A DNA stretch of 64,000 nucleotides from Planococcus citri (taxonomy: Eukaryota; Arthropoda; Insecta; Hemiptera; Pseudococcidae), in assembly GCF_950023065.1 (NCBI RefSeq), contig NC_088677.1:11178001-11242000 (forward strand), in the 5' to 3' direction. This document shows positions 49,293 through 60,260 of this stretch, in pieces. Within the stretch, counting starts at the first letter, position 1. Each line of letters begins with the position of its first letter. The notes under the pieces were generated by a model that was given only the letters and a program-made list of their open reading frames with translations, searched no databases and was not told the DNA's origin. Both the position numbers and the translations under genes were made by a program.

Positions 49293-51077
49293 ACTTCAGC
49301 TCTTCCAATGCAGCATATTTAGAAAATTATCCATTCGTTCACAAACGATTTGGATCAGTTCAGGAATCGTTCACGAAAGCCTTACTTTCACATGATTGAA
49401 GGAGCCACGTGCTTCGCAAAACTCGAAATTTACTACTTTAGAAAAAAAATCACCAAGAATAAGAAAATGTTCGAACCAATCGAAAGAAGGCCCATAACCT
49501 GTAGTACTCGAGTGAACGTTCAAAAAAATGTTACAATGACAAATGTCGCATCTGCAAAATTGAAGGGGTAAACTTGATTCAAAATCTGTGAATTTGCTTT
49601 GCTCTAGATTTTGAAAATTCAAATTTATTATACCCCTTCGATTTCCTCACTCGAAACTATTCATCATGAAAACAAAAACTCTCTTTCAATCAGCAAAGAA
49701 GATTCAATACGATTTATATCAAGAAAATGCATCATTCATTCGAACGAATGAATCTGTTTTACCTACGCGAATCAAAAGAAGGCCCATGTAACCCGTAGTA
49801 CTCGAGAGTGAAAGAACAAAAAAATGTAACGATGAAAAATGGCTCATCTTCAAAATTGAAGGGGTAAACTTGATTCGTAATTTCTAAATTTGTTGTGCCC
49901 TAGATTTTGGAAATTTTGAATTTTCAAATTGTTTATGCACCTTCGATTTCCTCACTTGGAACTATTCCTCGTGATAACAGAAACTCTCTTGCAATCAGCG
50001 AATAGATGATAGGTTTCTCCACTTCCGTTTCCGGTACATCAGCGTTATCGTTATCTGATGTTTTCAATTTGCTTAATGTTAGAGAACATTTCACTATGTT
50101 CAAATTAGAAGGAAAGTAATGTTTTACTCTAACCTTGAGCATAATAGAGAATATCTTTGATATAGGTATATTGAGGTAGCTTTATACTCGCACCAAATCC
50201 CCATGCAGCATATTCACTTATTCAGTGCTTCAAGTGCTCTGGATGTGTTTTACTTACCGAAGGCTTGTTCTGTAGTTCCACTTGTTTCTCAGCATTCTGA
50301 GCATTCTTTTCACTGCAGTAGAAAAGCGACGTGGAAATGTATGAAGTTTGACTATTCGTAAAACACAAGGAAGAAGAAATTAAGTATAATGAGAGGATTG
50401 ATTAGGTAATTGAAATACCTACTTAAATAAATGTTTCAATGTGTGATATACGTAGGTAGGTACTTCTTGAAATCATTGATTGGAAAACATGTATAAGTTT
50501 GGATTTACTCATCCAAAGCAATGCATAAAACTGGCTCATTTTTTATATGCACATAATATGTAAGTACCTATTTCAGACACCATTTGATTCTTATTCTAGT
50601 CCTGGATTGATACGATTCATGAATCATTTCTCGTGTTCAATGACAATGACTTCGTAGGCTGGACTGTAGGCCCCCCCCCAAATTCAAAAATCCCATCTAC
50701 ATAAATGTCAAAACAGACACCCTCTTGCAATCAGCGAATAGATTATGATTTCTCCATTTTTTTCTATACGTATAGATGATTAAGTTGGTTTGTTTCTTCA
50801 AGTGCCAAAAATGCGCATTCCGCAGATCTTGATCTTGTAATTCTGTTTTTTTTTTACTGTAAGGTCGATTTTCATGCCATTTTTAGTGTTCTTTAACCCT
50901 CAGATCAATCTGCAACTTACACCCATTGACCTATAGTAGGTTATAAATAATGGGAACCGTTGAAATTCCCTTCTGGGATGGGATGACTCACAGATCTAGA
51001 ATTCATATTTCTACATAGAATAATACGAACTCAAAACTCATCTTGTACTGCTATTGCATTTTTATCTGACTTGATTA
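49293..51077 (+). repeat. Modules G, C, L (49680), C, L (49986), F, P, L (50720), N, A
   Basis: G (49320-49380) and C repeat the MITE-G-C-L order of the left array. A short jump near 49700 inserts a fragment of the GAACGAATGAATCTG block before a second C with L at 49986. F, P (50200-50370), a C9 run (50671-50679), L at 50720, N and A follow. Module A is interrupted at GACTTGATTA by the pogo-like MITE. Confidence 0.7.
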
Positions 51078-51905
51078 CAGTAAAAGCTCGTTATAACGCT
51101 TTCGGTTATAACGCTGATTTCGTTATAACGCTGATTTTCTCTGGTCCCTAGACAACCCCATTTAAACCAATGTAAAATTAATCGCGATATAACGCTCATG
51201 AGTGATTATAAATCGCGTTTTAACGCTCTAAAATACAGAAAAAATCACACTTTTTTTTACAATTTTGACAACAAAAACCCAATTTTTTGCGACAAAAAAG
51301 CATACTTTCAAGTAAAAAATTCTCAGTTTCTGAAAACTTTGGATGCAACAACAGTTTTTTTTGCAATTTTTGCAGTTTTGATTTTTTAAAAAGTAAAAAA
51401 AAGCTTTTATTACAAAATTTTGTGAAAAAATTTGTTTTTCAACTTACAGTAAAATTATTTTCGATTTTGGCCAAAAAAAAGTAAGATTTTTTGATAATCT
51501 ACTTCAATAGAAACTTGATTTCAATTCTAACAAAAAAGGCAGGTAAGTGACTGAGGAATGTGTTTTTTTAAAAGAAGAAATTGTAATGATTGAAATAATG
51601 AAAATTGAATTGTTTCAAACAACTGCAGGTAACTGATTGAACTTTTTAATGTCACCAAAAGTTTTTTTTTTATCAATTCTCTGCATTTAAGAAGGATTTT
51701 GGTCTACGTATGTACCCCAGTTGTTCAAAATTTAAAATTAAGTCAACGTTTCCACTTCTTTTGTTACGCTCTTTTTACTTTAAAATGAGAATTCGCGGTA
51801 TTACGCTCATCAGCGTTAAAACGAGACTTTTGCTTATAACGCGTTTCGGCTTATAACGCTCTTTTTTTTCGGTCCCTTGAAGAGCGTTATAACGAGCTTT
51901 TACTG
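51078..51905. mobile_element. Pogo-like (Tc1/mariner superfamily) MITE, 828 bp
   Basis: Termini CAGTAAAAGCTCGTTATAAC and GTTATAACGAGCTTTTACTG are exact inverted copies over 20 bp, starting CAGT and flanked by TA on both sides (51076-51077 and 51906-51907). These are pogo-type features. Words GCTTATAACGC, TTATAACGCT and CGTTATAACG recur near both ends. The paralogous empty site near 45470 reads CTGACTTGATTATTTCG. The interior is T-rich and A-rich with open frames of 63 and 65 codons that do not look like transposase. Confidence 0.92.
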
Positions 51906-51954
51906 TATTTCTTTTTACTGGTCACGCTTGAAACTATCAATCAATCAAATCGTT

Positions 51955-52540
51955 TATTGCAGTGGACAGCTTTAGCTGTATTTACAATGTCAATAGTATT
52001 AATTACAATATCAACACAGTAGGTACTGCCGGGGGGGGGGGGGATGGAAAATACAGATAAGTAATTAAATTATACAAGATATTAAGAAATACTCTTTTGT
52101 GAGAAAATAAGTATGAAATGATAAAAAAAAGGGGGAAAATTAACACAAAACCAAAAAAAAACATATTATGAGATACAGCTCATGAAAAAACAGTAAAATA
52201 CTCTTTTGTGAGAACAATAGAAAGTTTGAAATAAAATAGCACACAAAAAAAAAGTTTAAATAACAAGAAATTATAAAAATTACAGTAGGAAAACAACTTA
52301 ATAATCTAGCTGCAACATTTCTTCAACACTGTAGAACGCATATCTCTGTAGCCAATATTTGAGTTTATTTTAAAAAATTTTTTTGAGTACTATATTTTTT
52401 AGCTCCTGTGGCATTTTGTTATAAATTTTTGAGGCCATGAAATCAATGTTATTTTGCATATTTTTCATTCTTAAATTTTCACATATGGCCAAATTTCTAA
52501 ATCGTGTTTCATATATATGAGAAGGTAACTTATTCATTGT
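51955..52540 (-). mobile_element. 5'-truncated LINE fragment with 3' tail
   Basis: On the minus strand the end of a reverse-transcriptase-type open frame (52298-52537) precedes a 3' untranslated region and a tail of ATTG units at about 51950-51965, next to an AATAAA. This order is expected for the 3' end of a non-LTR retrotransposon. The insertion lies inside module A, between CGCTTGAAACTAT and TGTCAAAACTGAAAGCC, only 50 bp from the pogo-like MITE. A G13 run lies at 52031-52043. Target duplications are uncertain (AACTAT against AACTTATT). Confidence 0.72.
52298..52537 (-). pseudogene. C-terminal tail of LINE reverse-transcriptase polyprotein, one stop
   Basis: The 80-codon frame reads MNKLPSHIYETRFRNLAICE at its start, then IDFMASKIYNKMPQELKN, and after one internal stop NKLKYWLQRYAFYSVEEML. 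The pattern of a short KLP or NKMP segment, LK/FK and a terminal YWL...FYSVEE stretch is typical of the extreme carboxy end of insect LINE ORF2 proteins. That is a recalled family pattern and was not searched. The upstream reverse transcriptase and endonuclease domains are absent because of 5' truncation. Confidence 0.6.
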
Positions 52541-55500
52541 CAAAACTGAAAGCCCCTTGCAATATTAGCAATATTAGCGCTTTTCTGTGAAACGATTCAA
52601 CAATACCTACTGAATTTGTTTGAATACCTACTTAATAATACCTAACAAAATTAAATTAGAAATTAATTTACTTACTGAAGAAGAAACCACCACTCCGCTA
52701 TAACTTACAATTAATGTATGTGTATGACATTCAGTTAAATGATTTTTATGATGATATTATGCAATTTTAGTTTGGGTTTGGGTAATTTTTAATAATTTAG
52801 GTGACTTTTGCGAGATTTTGCTAGAATTTTGAGATATGTTTTCAATTTTCTGATGTTTTCAAGTTTTTTAATGTCAATGAATCTTTTACCACATTCAAAT
52901 AAAAAGAAAAATAATGTCTTACTCCGACGCTTTGTACTAATACAGGACAGGTTTGCAGTTTGCATGAATCGCATGAATTATTCGAATCCGCAAAAAAACC
53001 AGGAAGAGTCGTGAAATGATTCGAATAATTTCACTTTTCGTTTTAGATCACATTTTTGGGATATTTCATTGAAAATAGCTCAATCGGTGCCTTTTAATAT
53101 TGAAATAATCGAAATAAACCACGTTATTTATTGAAAAAAAAAAACGGATTCCTTATTTCTGAGCGCTGAATTCATTTCCAATTTACCTACGTAATTTTTT
53201 TTCAACGTTACGGCGTCCTCATTCTATGTATTCGACTGTAAGGTCATTTTCATGCCATTTTTAGTATTTTTAAACTCGAAAATAACCCTGTTACTCGCAT
53301 CGATGGACTTATAGTGAGTTGAAAATAATGGGAAGCCCTGAAACTACCTTCTGAGATGACTCACCGGTCCTCTAAATTCGCTCGTAGAATAATATGAACT
53401 CAAAATGCATCGTATGCTGCCATTTTAGAAAAGTTATTGGAAAACATAGGGTTTTCTTGCTCATTTTCATCTGGCAATGGTTATTTCTTCCTGACCGACC
53501 ATGATGTTTATTTGGAACTGTTCCGCGTAAAAGTATGAACCCTCTTGCAATCAACAAGCTGGTTTCTGTTTCTCCACTCCGGTTTGTCCTTCCTCGGATT
53601 TCGGGCTTCTTGCTGAGTTGGGCAGAAAATTATAAGTTGCAATTTTGTACGTTTAACAAATTATAGGAATACTTTATTTGATTTTTGCAGCATTTGTGTA
53701 ATTTCGCTTTAATAATATTTGATTTATTTTGAGAGCTGATTTGCTTGAATTTACGTAGAGATGTGTTTCAAGTTCTCTGACGTTTTCAATATTTTTAATG
53801 TCGAGAACATTTTTACCATATTCGAATTAAAAAGAAAATAGGTAATGTCTTACTCTGACGCTCGCTCACGCTCATGTAGGTATTTTGGTAATGATATTTG
53901 CGGTTTCCTGATGAATTTCATATGATATCTTTGATACACTGAATGAGCTTTACCAAATCCTCATGCAGCATATTCAGTGCTTCGAGTGCTCTGGATGTGT
54001 TTTATTTACCAAAGGCTTGTTCTGTAGTTCCACTTGTTTCTCAGCATTCTGAGCATTCTTTTCACTGCAGTAGAGAGGCGACGTGGAAATGTGTGAAGTT
54101 TGACTATTCCTAAAACACAAGGAAGAAGAAAAGAAGTAATAATGACGATTGATTGGGTAATTAAAATACCTACGTAAATAAATGTTTAAATGAGTGATAT
54201 AGATACTTCTTGAAATAGTTGATTGGAAAACATGTACAGGTTTGGATTTACTCATCCAAGGCAATGCATAAAACTGGCTATTTTTTTTTTACATAATATG
54301 TATTTCAGACACTATTTGATTCTTATCCTGGTCCTGGATTGATAAACCCCTTTTTTGAATCATTTCGCGTGTTCTATGACAATGACTTCGTAGGCTGGAC
54401 TGTAGCTCCCCCCCACAATCAAAAATCCTATCTACATAAATGTCAAAACAGAAACCCTCTTGCAATCAGCGAATAGATTATGGTTTCTCCATTTTTTTAA
54501 TGACAGATGCGCGTTCTCTAACCCTCAGATCAATCTGCAACTTACACCCATTGACCTATAGTCCTTCTGGGATGGGATACAAAATTAAATTAGAAATTAA
54601 CCTACTGAAGAAGAAACCTCATTTTTGTTAATTTAGAAATGTCAACTTCCTGCCACCACTCTATGATAGGTAACTTACAATAGGTGTATGGCATTCGGTT
54701 AAATGATTTTTATGATATTATGCAATTTCAGTTAGGGTAATTTTCAATAATTTAGGTGACTTTTGCGAAAATTTGCTAGCATTTTGAGATTTATGTTTTC
54801 AACTTTCTGATGTTTTCAAGTTTTTTAATGTCAATGAATCTTTTACCATGTTCAAATAAAAAGAAAAATAATGTCTTCCTATGACGCTTCACTATACAGG
54901 ACAGGTAAAATGTTCGTTAAAATAATGGAATTAATTATTCGAATCCGAAAATCTGATGTGGATTCGAGAAATGATTCGAATCCGAGAAAAAACCAGGCGG
55001 ATTTGTGAAATGATTCGAATGTTTTCACTTTTCGTTTTAGATCACATTTTTGGGATATTTCATTGAAAATGGCTCAATCGGTGTATTTCAATTGAAATAA
55101 TCGAAATAAACCACGTTATATTTATTGAAAAAAAAATCCGGATTCGAATCTATAAAGTTTTTGAGATATTTCATCTTTCGGCACCTTTCAAGTTTCACAG
55201 ATTGACTAACCAGGTTTGCCTTATTCGTTCCGCACAATTTTATTTCATTTTTAATATTGCAAGAAACCCTCTTGCAATCTGCGAATAGGTGATGGTTTCT
55301 CCATTAATTATTCAAGGTACACTACGTTGTTTTTAAATCAGATTGATTGAACTTGAATTCCATGAACTTTTCTCGCCAACGTTCAAGGATCTAGACTATT
55401 TTGCACAATTTTTCTTTCCGAATTGGTGATTTTTGTGCCAATTATGTAGTTTTAGCCAATGATGGGGTACTTTATTCAATTTTGGCAGCGATTCGCACTT

Positions 55501-55640
55501 CAAACTATTCCGTGTCAAAACAGAATCCCTCTTGCAATCAGCGAATAGATGATTCTATGTATTTTAAATATTAAATATTATTGATGATTCTATTATTACG
55601 GGGTTTGCTTCCGGTTTGGTAGGTAATATTTGATTTATTT
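52541..55640 (+). repeat. Modules M, F, R, M, A, L (53540), F, P, N, L (54457), M, F, R, L, D, L
   Basis: Two rounds of the M-F-R order occur (52620-53140 and 54570-55250). A full A block with L at 53540, D, F and P (53955-54140) lies between them. P here is another uninterrupted partner of the split P at 43560. Landmarks at 54457, 55268 and 55530 complete the block. The minus strand of M at about 54600-54660 reads EWWQEVDISK. Confidence 0.7.
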
Positions 55641-56500
55641 TAGCTAATAGATGTTCGCCTTCTTACCTTCTGATCCATGCATCAAAGATTATGCTGGATT
55701 GATTGATTCTTTTTGGCTTCTCGTTGTGTAATTTGATGTCATCTATTTGACCGATTTTCATTTCAGCATGGTACAGAAACACAGAGTTGAGAAATGAAAA
55801 GAGAATGTCTTTGTGCTCAAAAATGCGTTTGAATAAAATCTACTAGCTAAAATGCCGCCTGGTAGGGAGGCTCGAACAGATGTGTTGTAGAGATTCACAG
55901 CTCAACTATCTCTGATTTGAACTTGCGTGAATGAAAAATTGTGAATTAGGTAAATGAATAAATCCATCGATAACTTGTTCAATGCCTGACTTACTTACTT
56001 TTGATAACAATCCCGCTGAACCCGCTGGAATATCGTAGATTATGGGTGCTTGATCGATTCTTTTTGGCTCCTCCTTGTGTAATTTGATGTCATCTATTTG
56101 ACCGATTTTCATTTCAGCATGGTACAGGAACACAGAGTTGAGAAATGAAAAGAGAATATCTTTGTGCTCAAAAATGCGTTTGAATAAAATCTACTAGCTA
56201 AAATGCCGCCTGGTAGGGAGGCTCGAACAGATGTGTTGTAGAGATTCACAGCTCCACTATCTCTGATTTGAACTTGGGTGAATGAAACATTTTGAATTAG
56301 GTAAATAAATGAATGAATCCATCGATAACTTGTTCAATGCCTGACTTACTTACTTTTGATAACAACCCACTGAACCCGCTAAAATACTATCGTAGATTAT
56401 TCTGGCTTGATCGATTCTTTTTGGCTCCTCCTTGTGGAATTTGATGTCGTCTATTTGACCGATTTTCTTTTCGGGATGGTATAAAAGAACACAGAGTTGA
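55641..56500 (+). repeat. About 354-bp tandem repeat, 2.4 units, with exon-like block
   Basis: GATTCTTTTTGGCT occurs at 55705, 56056 and 56413, giving periods of 351 and 357 bp. Units contain CGCCTGGTAGGGAGGCTCG and CTGACTTACTTACTTTTGAT. On the minus strand each unit carries IGQIDDIK followed by a lysine-rich segment. The middle unit is open for about 75 codons (55906-56133) and passes a GTAAGTAAGT that could be a splice donor. Unit 1 diverges after the lysine-rich segment and unit 3 has small indels. I do not recognise a protein family. Confidence 0.85.
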
Positions 56501-57820
56501 AAAATAAAAGGTAGATTTTGAAAATTGTCGAATTTTCAAATTGTGTTTGGCTCTTTGATTTTGCAGGTATGCCATTTGTCACTCCACTCGAATACTTTGA
56601 GTTAGTAAAGTCACTTGAATGATCCAAACATTTTCTCATATTGGAAAATTTTTCAAAATTGATAAATTTTTGCTCAAAAATGACCTACTTTCTTCAATTT
56701 ATAGATAGGTAGTCAGAAAATATTTGTATCATTATAAATTGACTGCGATAATCAATAGTGCTCAAATGGACAAACAAAAAATTGTTATTATGACAAATTG
56801 CGTTATTCAAAATTAAAGGAGCAAACACAATATGGAAATTTGAAATATTCAGAATTTGAATCATTCCAAATTTGGATATTTTGAATCAAGTTTGCCTCTT
56901 GGAAAATGGTCATAATAACATTTTTTGTTCGTCCACTCGAGTATTATGGGTCATTAGATATATGAGCACCGAAGCTTCGAAGAAAAAGATTTAGCATGAA
57001 ATAATAACAGATAAAAAATGATAGAGCGAAACCCATTTTGCAATCAGCGAATATCCGATCTTTTTATAATCTGAGTGAATGCGATATGCATGCAGCATAG
57101 TGAAACCAAAGAAGAGCTCGGAGTTGAGTTGAGCCACCTTTTACATAGATAAAGTAAGTAACAAAGAATTCAGAATGAAGCGATAGAAACTACCCAGAGG
57201 AAAATTACGTCTCTGAATTTCAATGTTTTGAGAAATATTGACGTATTCATTTAGTGGTCACCAGGTTTTTACTGAAAAAATATGACTCACAGATGTAACT
57301 TGACTGCTCCGGTGTTTTTTCGTTAGCGTTCTGTTGTATTCCAATTCTCAGTTTGAGTGGATCAATTCCCCCCCCCCCCCAAAAAAGACAAATTTTGATC
57401 AAATTCAGCGATGAAAGTTACTTACAAAAATTCCTTACTTTTATTTACCTATACCTACGTATGTTCGAATAATATCTAAGACTGTTGAATTAGAAATTAA
57501 CTTACCTACTGAAGAAGAAACCTCATTTGTCAATTTGCAACTCCCGCATCAGATCAACCTGTAATGGGAATTAGGAGCCCTTAAAACTCCCTCCTGGGAT
57601 TACTCTCCGACCCAGAATTCATATTTTTTACTCAGAATAATATGAACTCATAATACATCTTGTACTGCCATTTCATAAAAGTTAAAAATCGCAGGTTTTC
57701 CTGATCATTTTCATCTGACGTGATTATTTCTTTTTAGCCTGTCACGCTCCTCATTTGAAACTATTTTGGGTGAAAATAGAAACCCTCTTGTAATCAGCGA
57801 ATAGATGATGTTTTTCCACT
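56501..57820 (+). repeat. Inverted C hairpin, L (57038), N-like block, M, A, L (57783)
   Basis: Inverted C (56520-56700), forward C (56760-56830) and inverted C (56870-56955) repeat the hairpin arrangement. A stretch at about 56960-57290 has little similarity elsewhere apart from a weak landmark at 57038. A 13-C run lies at 57368-57380 after GTGGATCAATT. A short M block (57485-57540) and A (57570-57770) end at L, 57783. Confidence 0.65.
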
Positions 57821-58800
57821 TCATGTTTTGAATTTGCGGGTGTTTTCTTACTTGAAAAAAATAAGTTTTATATTTCTTTGTAAGGTTCCGACTATCATAA
57901 AAAAATGTAAGACATGGTAGATTTTTATAGTAAGTTTTTGAAGGTGGTTGTTCAGAATCTTCCTTGGCTCGGAACCAATAAAAAATCAATAGCATTTTTG
58001 AAATCAGCGTCTTCGAAAACCTACATTTTGATATACATGTCGATTTTTTGTGAAAAATGGACCCACCCATCATATGGCCCCCCCCCCGTGGCTGGAATCG
58101 AAAAAATAATTGAAAATTGGGGTCCGGCGGTACGAAAAACATCGATACAAACATTATTATCACGATGGTAAGCAAATGTATACTTATAATAATTACATTT
58201 CTAAAATTAATTCCACATAAGCAAGATCAGAGTCAAATTTGACCCCCTCTACTATCTTCCAGGAGGGGTATAAAAAGTGCCTCTGAGCCTTATTCGATAG
58301 TATTGGATCTGTAGAATTCGAAAATCACCATTAGAACCTTCTTCCGCCAATTGTACCTGGTGCACAGTTCAAAAACCGTGATTTTTGTAAGAAAATGCCA
58401 AAAAACCGCCAATTTTTAACCCCTTTTGACCCCCCTCTGTGCACTCGCGGTAGAGGTATGCGAAAGTATTGATGATCGATTCGCATTGTAATTGACCTGT
58501 AGAATCCGAAAATTACCATAAAAATGCCGATGGAAGGTCAGCGTGTCGTCTAGGGTTGAAAAACTGTAATTTTGGGGTATTTTTGAGAAAAATGCAAAAA
58601 CTTTACTCAGAAAATCTCAAATTTGAGGCATGCCTCTTCCTCAGATTTTGAAAGTAATGGTATTTTCGAACTCAGCGGGGTTCAATCATATGGAATTGAT
58701 ACCAATATCGCGCCGATAGCCCCATTTTGAAAAATGGGGGTTGAACCCCCCCCCAAATCATCCTCCTTCCCTTCCTATGGGACTTGGCGATTGGCTCCCG
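57821..58800. other. Foreign, less AT-rich segment without partner in the window
   Basis: After the landmark at 57783 the array text stops and about 1 kb of unrelated sequence follows. It includes C runs at 58078-58087 and 58746-58754, repeated AAAATCACCAT/AAAATTACCAT words and a TATAAAAA word at 58269. The minus-strand 154-codon frame at 57711-58175 crosses the boundary and is not convincing. No terminal repeats or target duplications were found. Array text (module N, GGAAGAGTGCCAAAAATATG) resumes by about 58920. Confidence 0.55.
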
Positions 58801-59999
58801 GGCTCACAAATTTCCTTTTGTTGTACTTGTTCATCATACCAAATTTCATAGCTTTATCATGATTTGCCGTTTATTGCCACTGGTGAGGTTGCCTTGTAAA
58901 TTTGTAAGTTGGATGGGTGAATGGAAGAGTGCCAAAAATATGTGTATTCCGCAGATCTTAGACCTTGTAATTCTACGTATTCGACCGCAAGGTCAATTTG
59001 TATGCCATTTTTCGCGTTTTTTAACCCTCACAGATCAACCTGCAACTTACACCGATTGACCTAATATAGTAGGTTAAAAATAATGGGAACCCCTGAAACT
59101 ACCTTCTAGGATGAATCACCGTTCTGAAATTCATTTCTAGAATATTACGAACTCGAAATAAATCTTGTAATGTCTAATGTCATTTTAGAAAAGTTGAAAA
59201 TCATAGGATTTTCCTGCTCATTTTCTTCCTAAGTGATTATTTCTTCTGGACTCACCACGTTGTTTATTTGAAACTGTTCGTAGTAAAAACATAAACCCTC
59301 TTGCAATCAGCAAGTAGATGAGGGTTTCTCCACTTCAAAAACTGCAGATTCCTTTTCACGGCTGTTTTTTTTTTTTTTTTTGGTTTTCTTGCCAAGTTGA
59401 AGAGAAAAATCAACGGCGGTTTCATTCTTCATTTTTTTTTTCAACTGGAATTGTATGAATCCTCCCCCCTCCAGTTTCGACGATCTACATATATTGTTTT
59501 GACAAGATATTGATTCTATATTGCGCACTATTTCACTCACGATTTTGTGATTTTTGTGCCACTTTTGTAGTTTTAACAAATTATTGGAGGTGACTTTTGC
59601 GAGAGTTTGCTTAAATTAGAGGTGTGTTTTCAGTTCTCTGATGTTTTCAATTTTTTAAAAGCCTTTTTCAACAGTTCTTGAGACAAAGTCAATAAGTTTT
59701 GAGCAGTTGTCCCGAAATTTCGCTAAATTTTTTTTGAATCTTCATCGATCCACGATAACTTACAATATATATGACATTCAGTTAAATCATTTTTATGATA
59801 TTATGCAATTTAAGTTTGGGTAATTTTCAATAATTTAGGTGACTTTTGCGAGAATTTGCTAGAATTTTGAGATATGTTTTCAACTTTCTGATGTTTTCAA
59901 GTTTTTTAATGTCAATGATTCATTTACCATGTTCAAACGAAAAGAAAAATAATGTCTTACTCCGACGCTTTGTACTAATACAGCACAGGGTTCAGGTTC
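58801..59999 (+). repeat. Modules N, A, L (59293), D, F
   Basis: N (58910-59050) and A (59070-59280) lead to the landmark at 59293, then D with a long T run, and F (59590-59960). Both N and A keep the consensus order seen at 18780-19150 and 23260-23670. Confidence 0.7.
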
Positions 60000-60260
60000 G
60001 CCGAATATTTTCTGCACTACTTCTGTCAGTTGATCCCGCATAATTGAAGGAAATGTTATGTTCAACTAAGAACGATGTGAGCGTAATTTCGGCTTCTCGA
60101 ACTCGCTCGTTTTTTGGTTAGCTTTCTCAGGAACTGTGGGCACTTGATCTATTTGGCACACATTTTCAGAGACCGAAGCATTTTTCACGTGACCAATTAC
60201 TCTGAACCTGTTTTTAAATATCGCCGGAACCAGAAGCAGCGATTGAAAAATCAATTGCAC
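60000..60260 (-). pseudogene. hAT-like transposase / ZBED-type protein remnant, copy 2 (frameshifted)
   Basis: It is paralogous to 27395-27645. The minus strand reads HVKNASVSENVCQIDQ and PEKANQKTSEFEK in one frame, then AEITLTSFLVEHNISFNYA in another, then DQLTEVVQKIFGE in a third. At least two frame changes therefore break it. The AEI.L..F.VEHN..FN block fits the recalled hAT-derived protein family pattern better than copy 1 does, which supports the assignment of both. No catalytic or zinc-finger part is present. Confidence 0.55.

Noticed and set aside
56205..56250. tRNA-like text on the minus strand (TTCGAGCC with CCTACCAGGCGGCA)
   Set aside because: The T-arm does not pair and no anticodon or acceptor stem can be formed. 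The text is part of the 354-bp tandem unit.
57711..58175. 154-codon minus-strand open frame, the longest in the window
   Set aside because: It begins in unmatched sequence and ends in module A/L repeat. It crosses a repeat boundary, has low-complexity stretches and shows no recognisable domain.
58264..58280. TATA-box-like word TATAAAAA after a G-rich stretch
   Set aside because: In AT-rich DNA such words are frequent, and no initiator, downstream gene or transcript-like structure is visible nearby.
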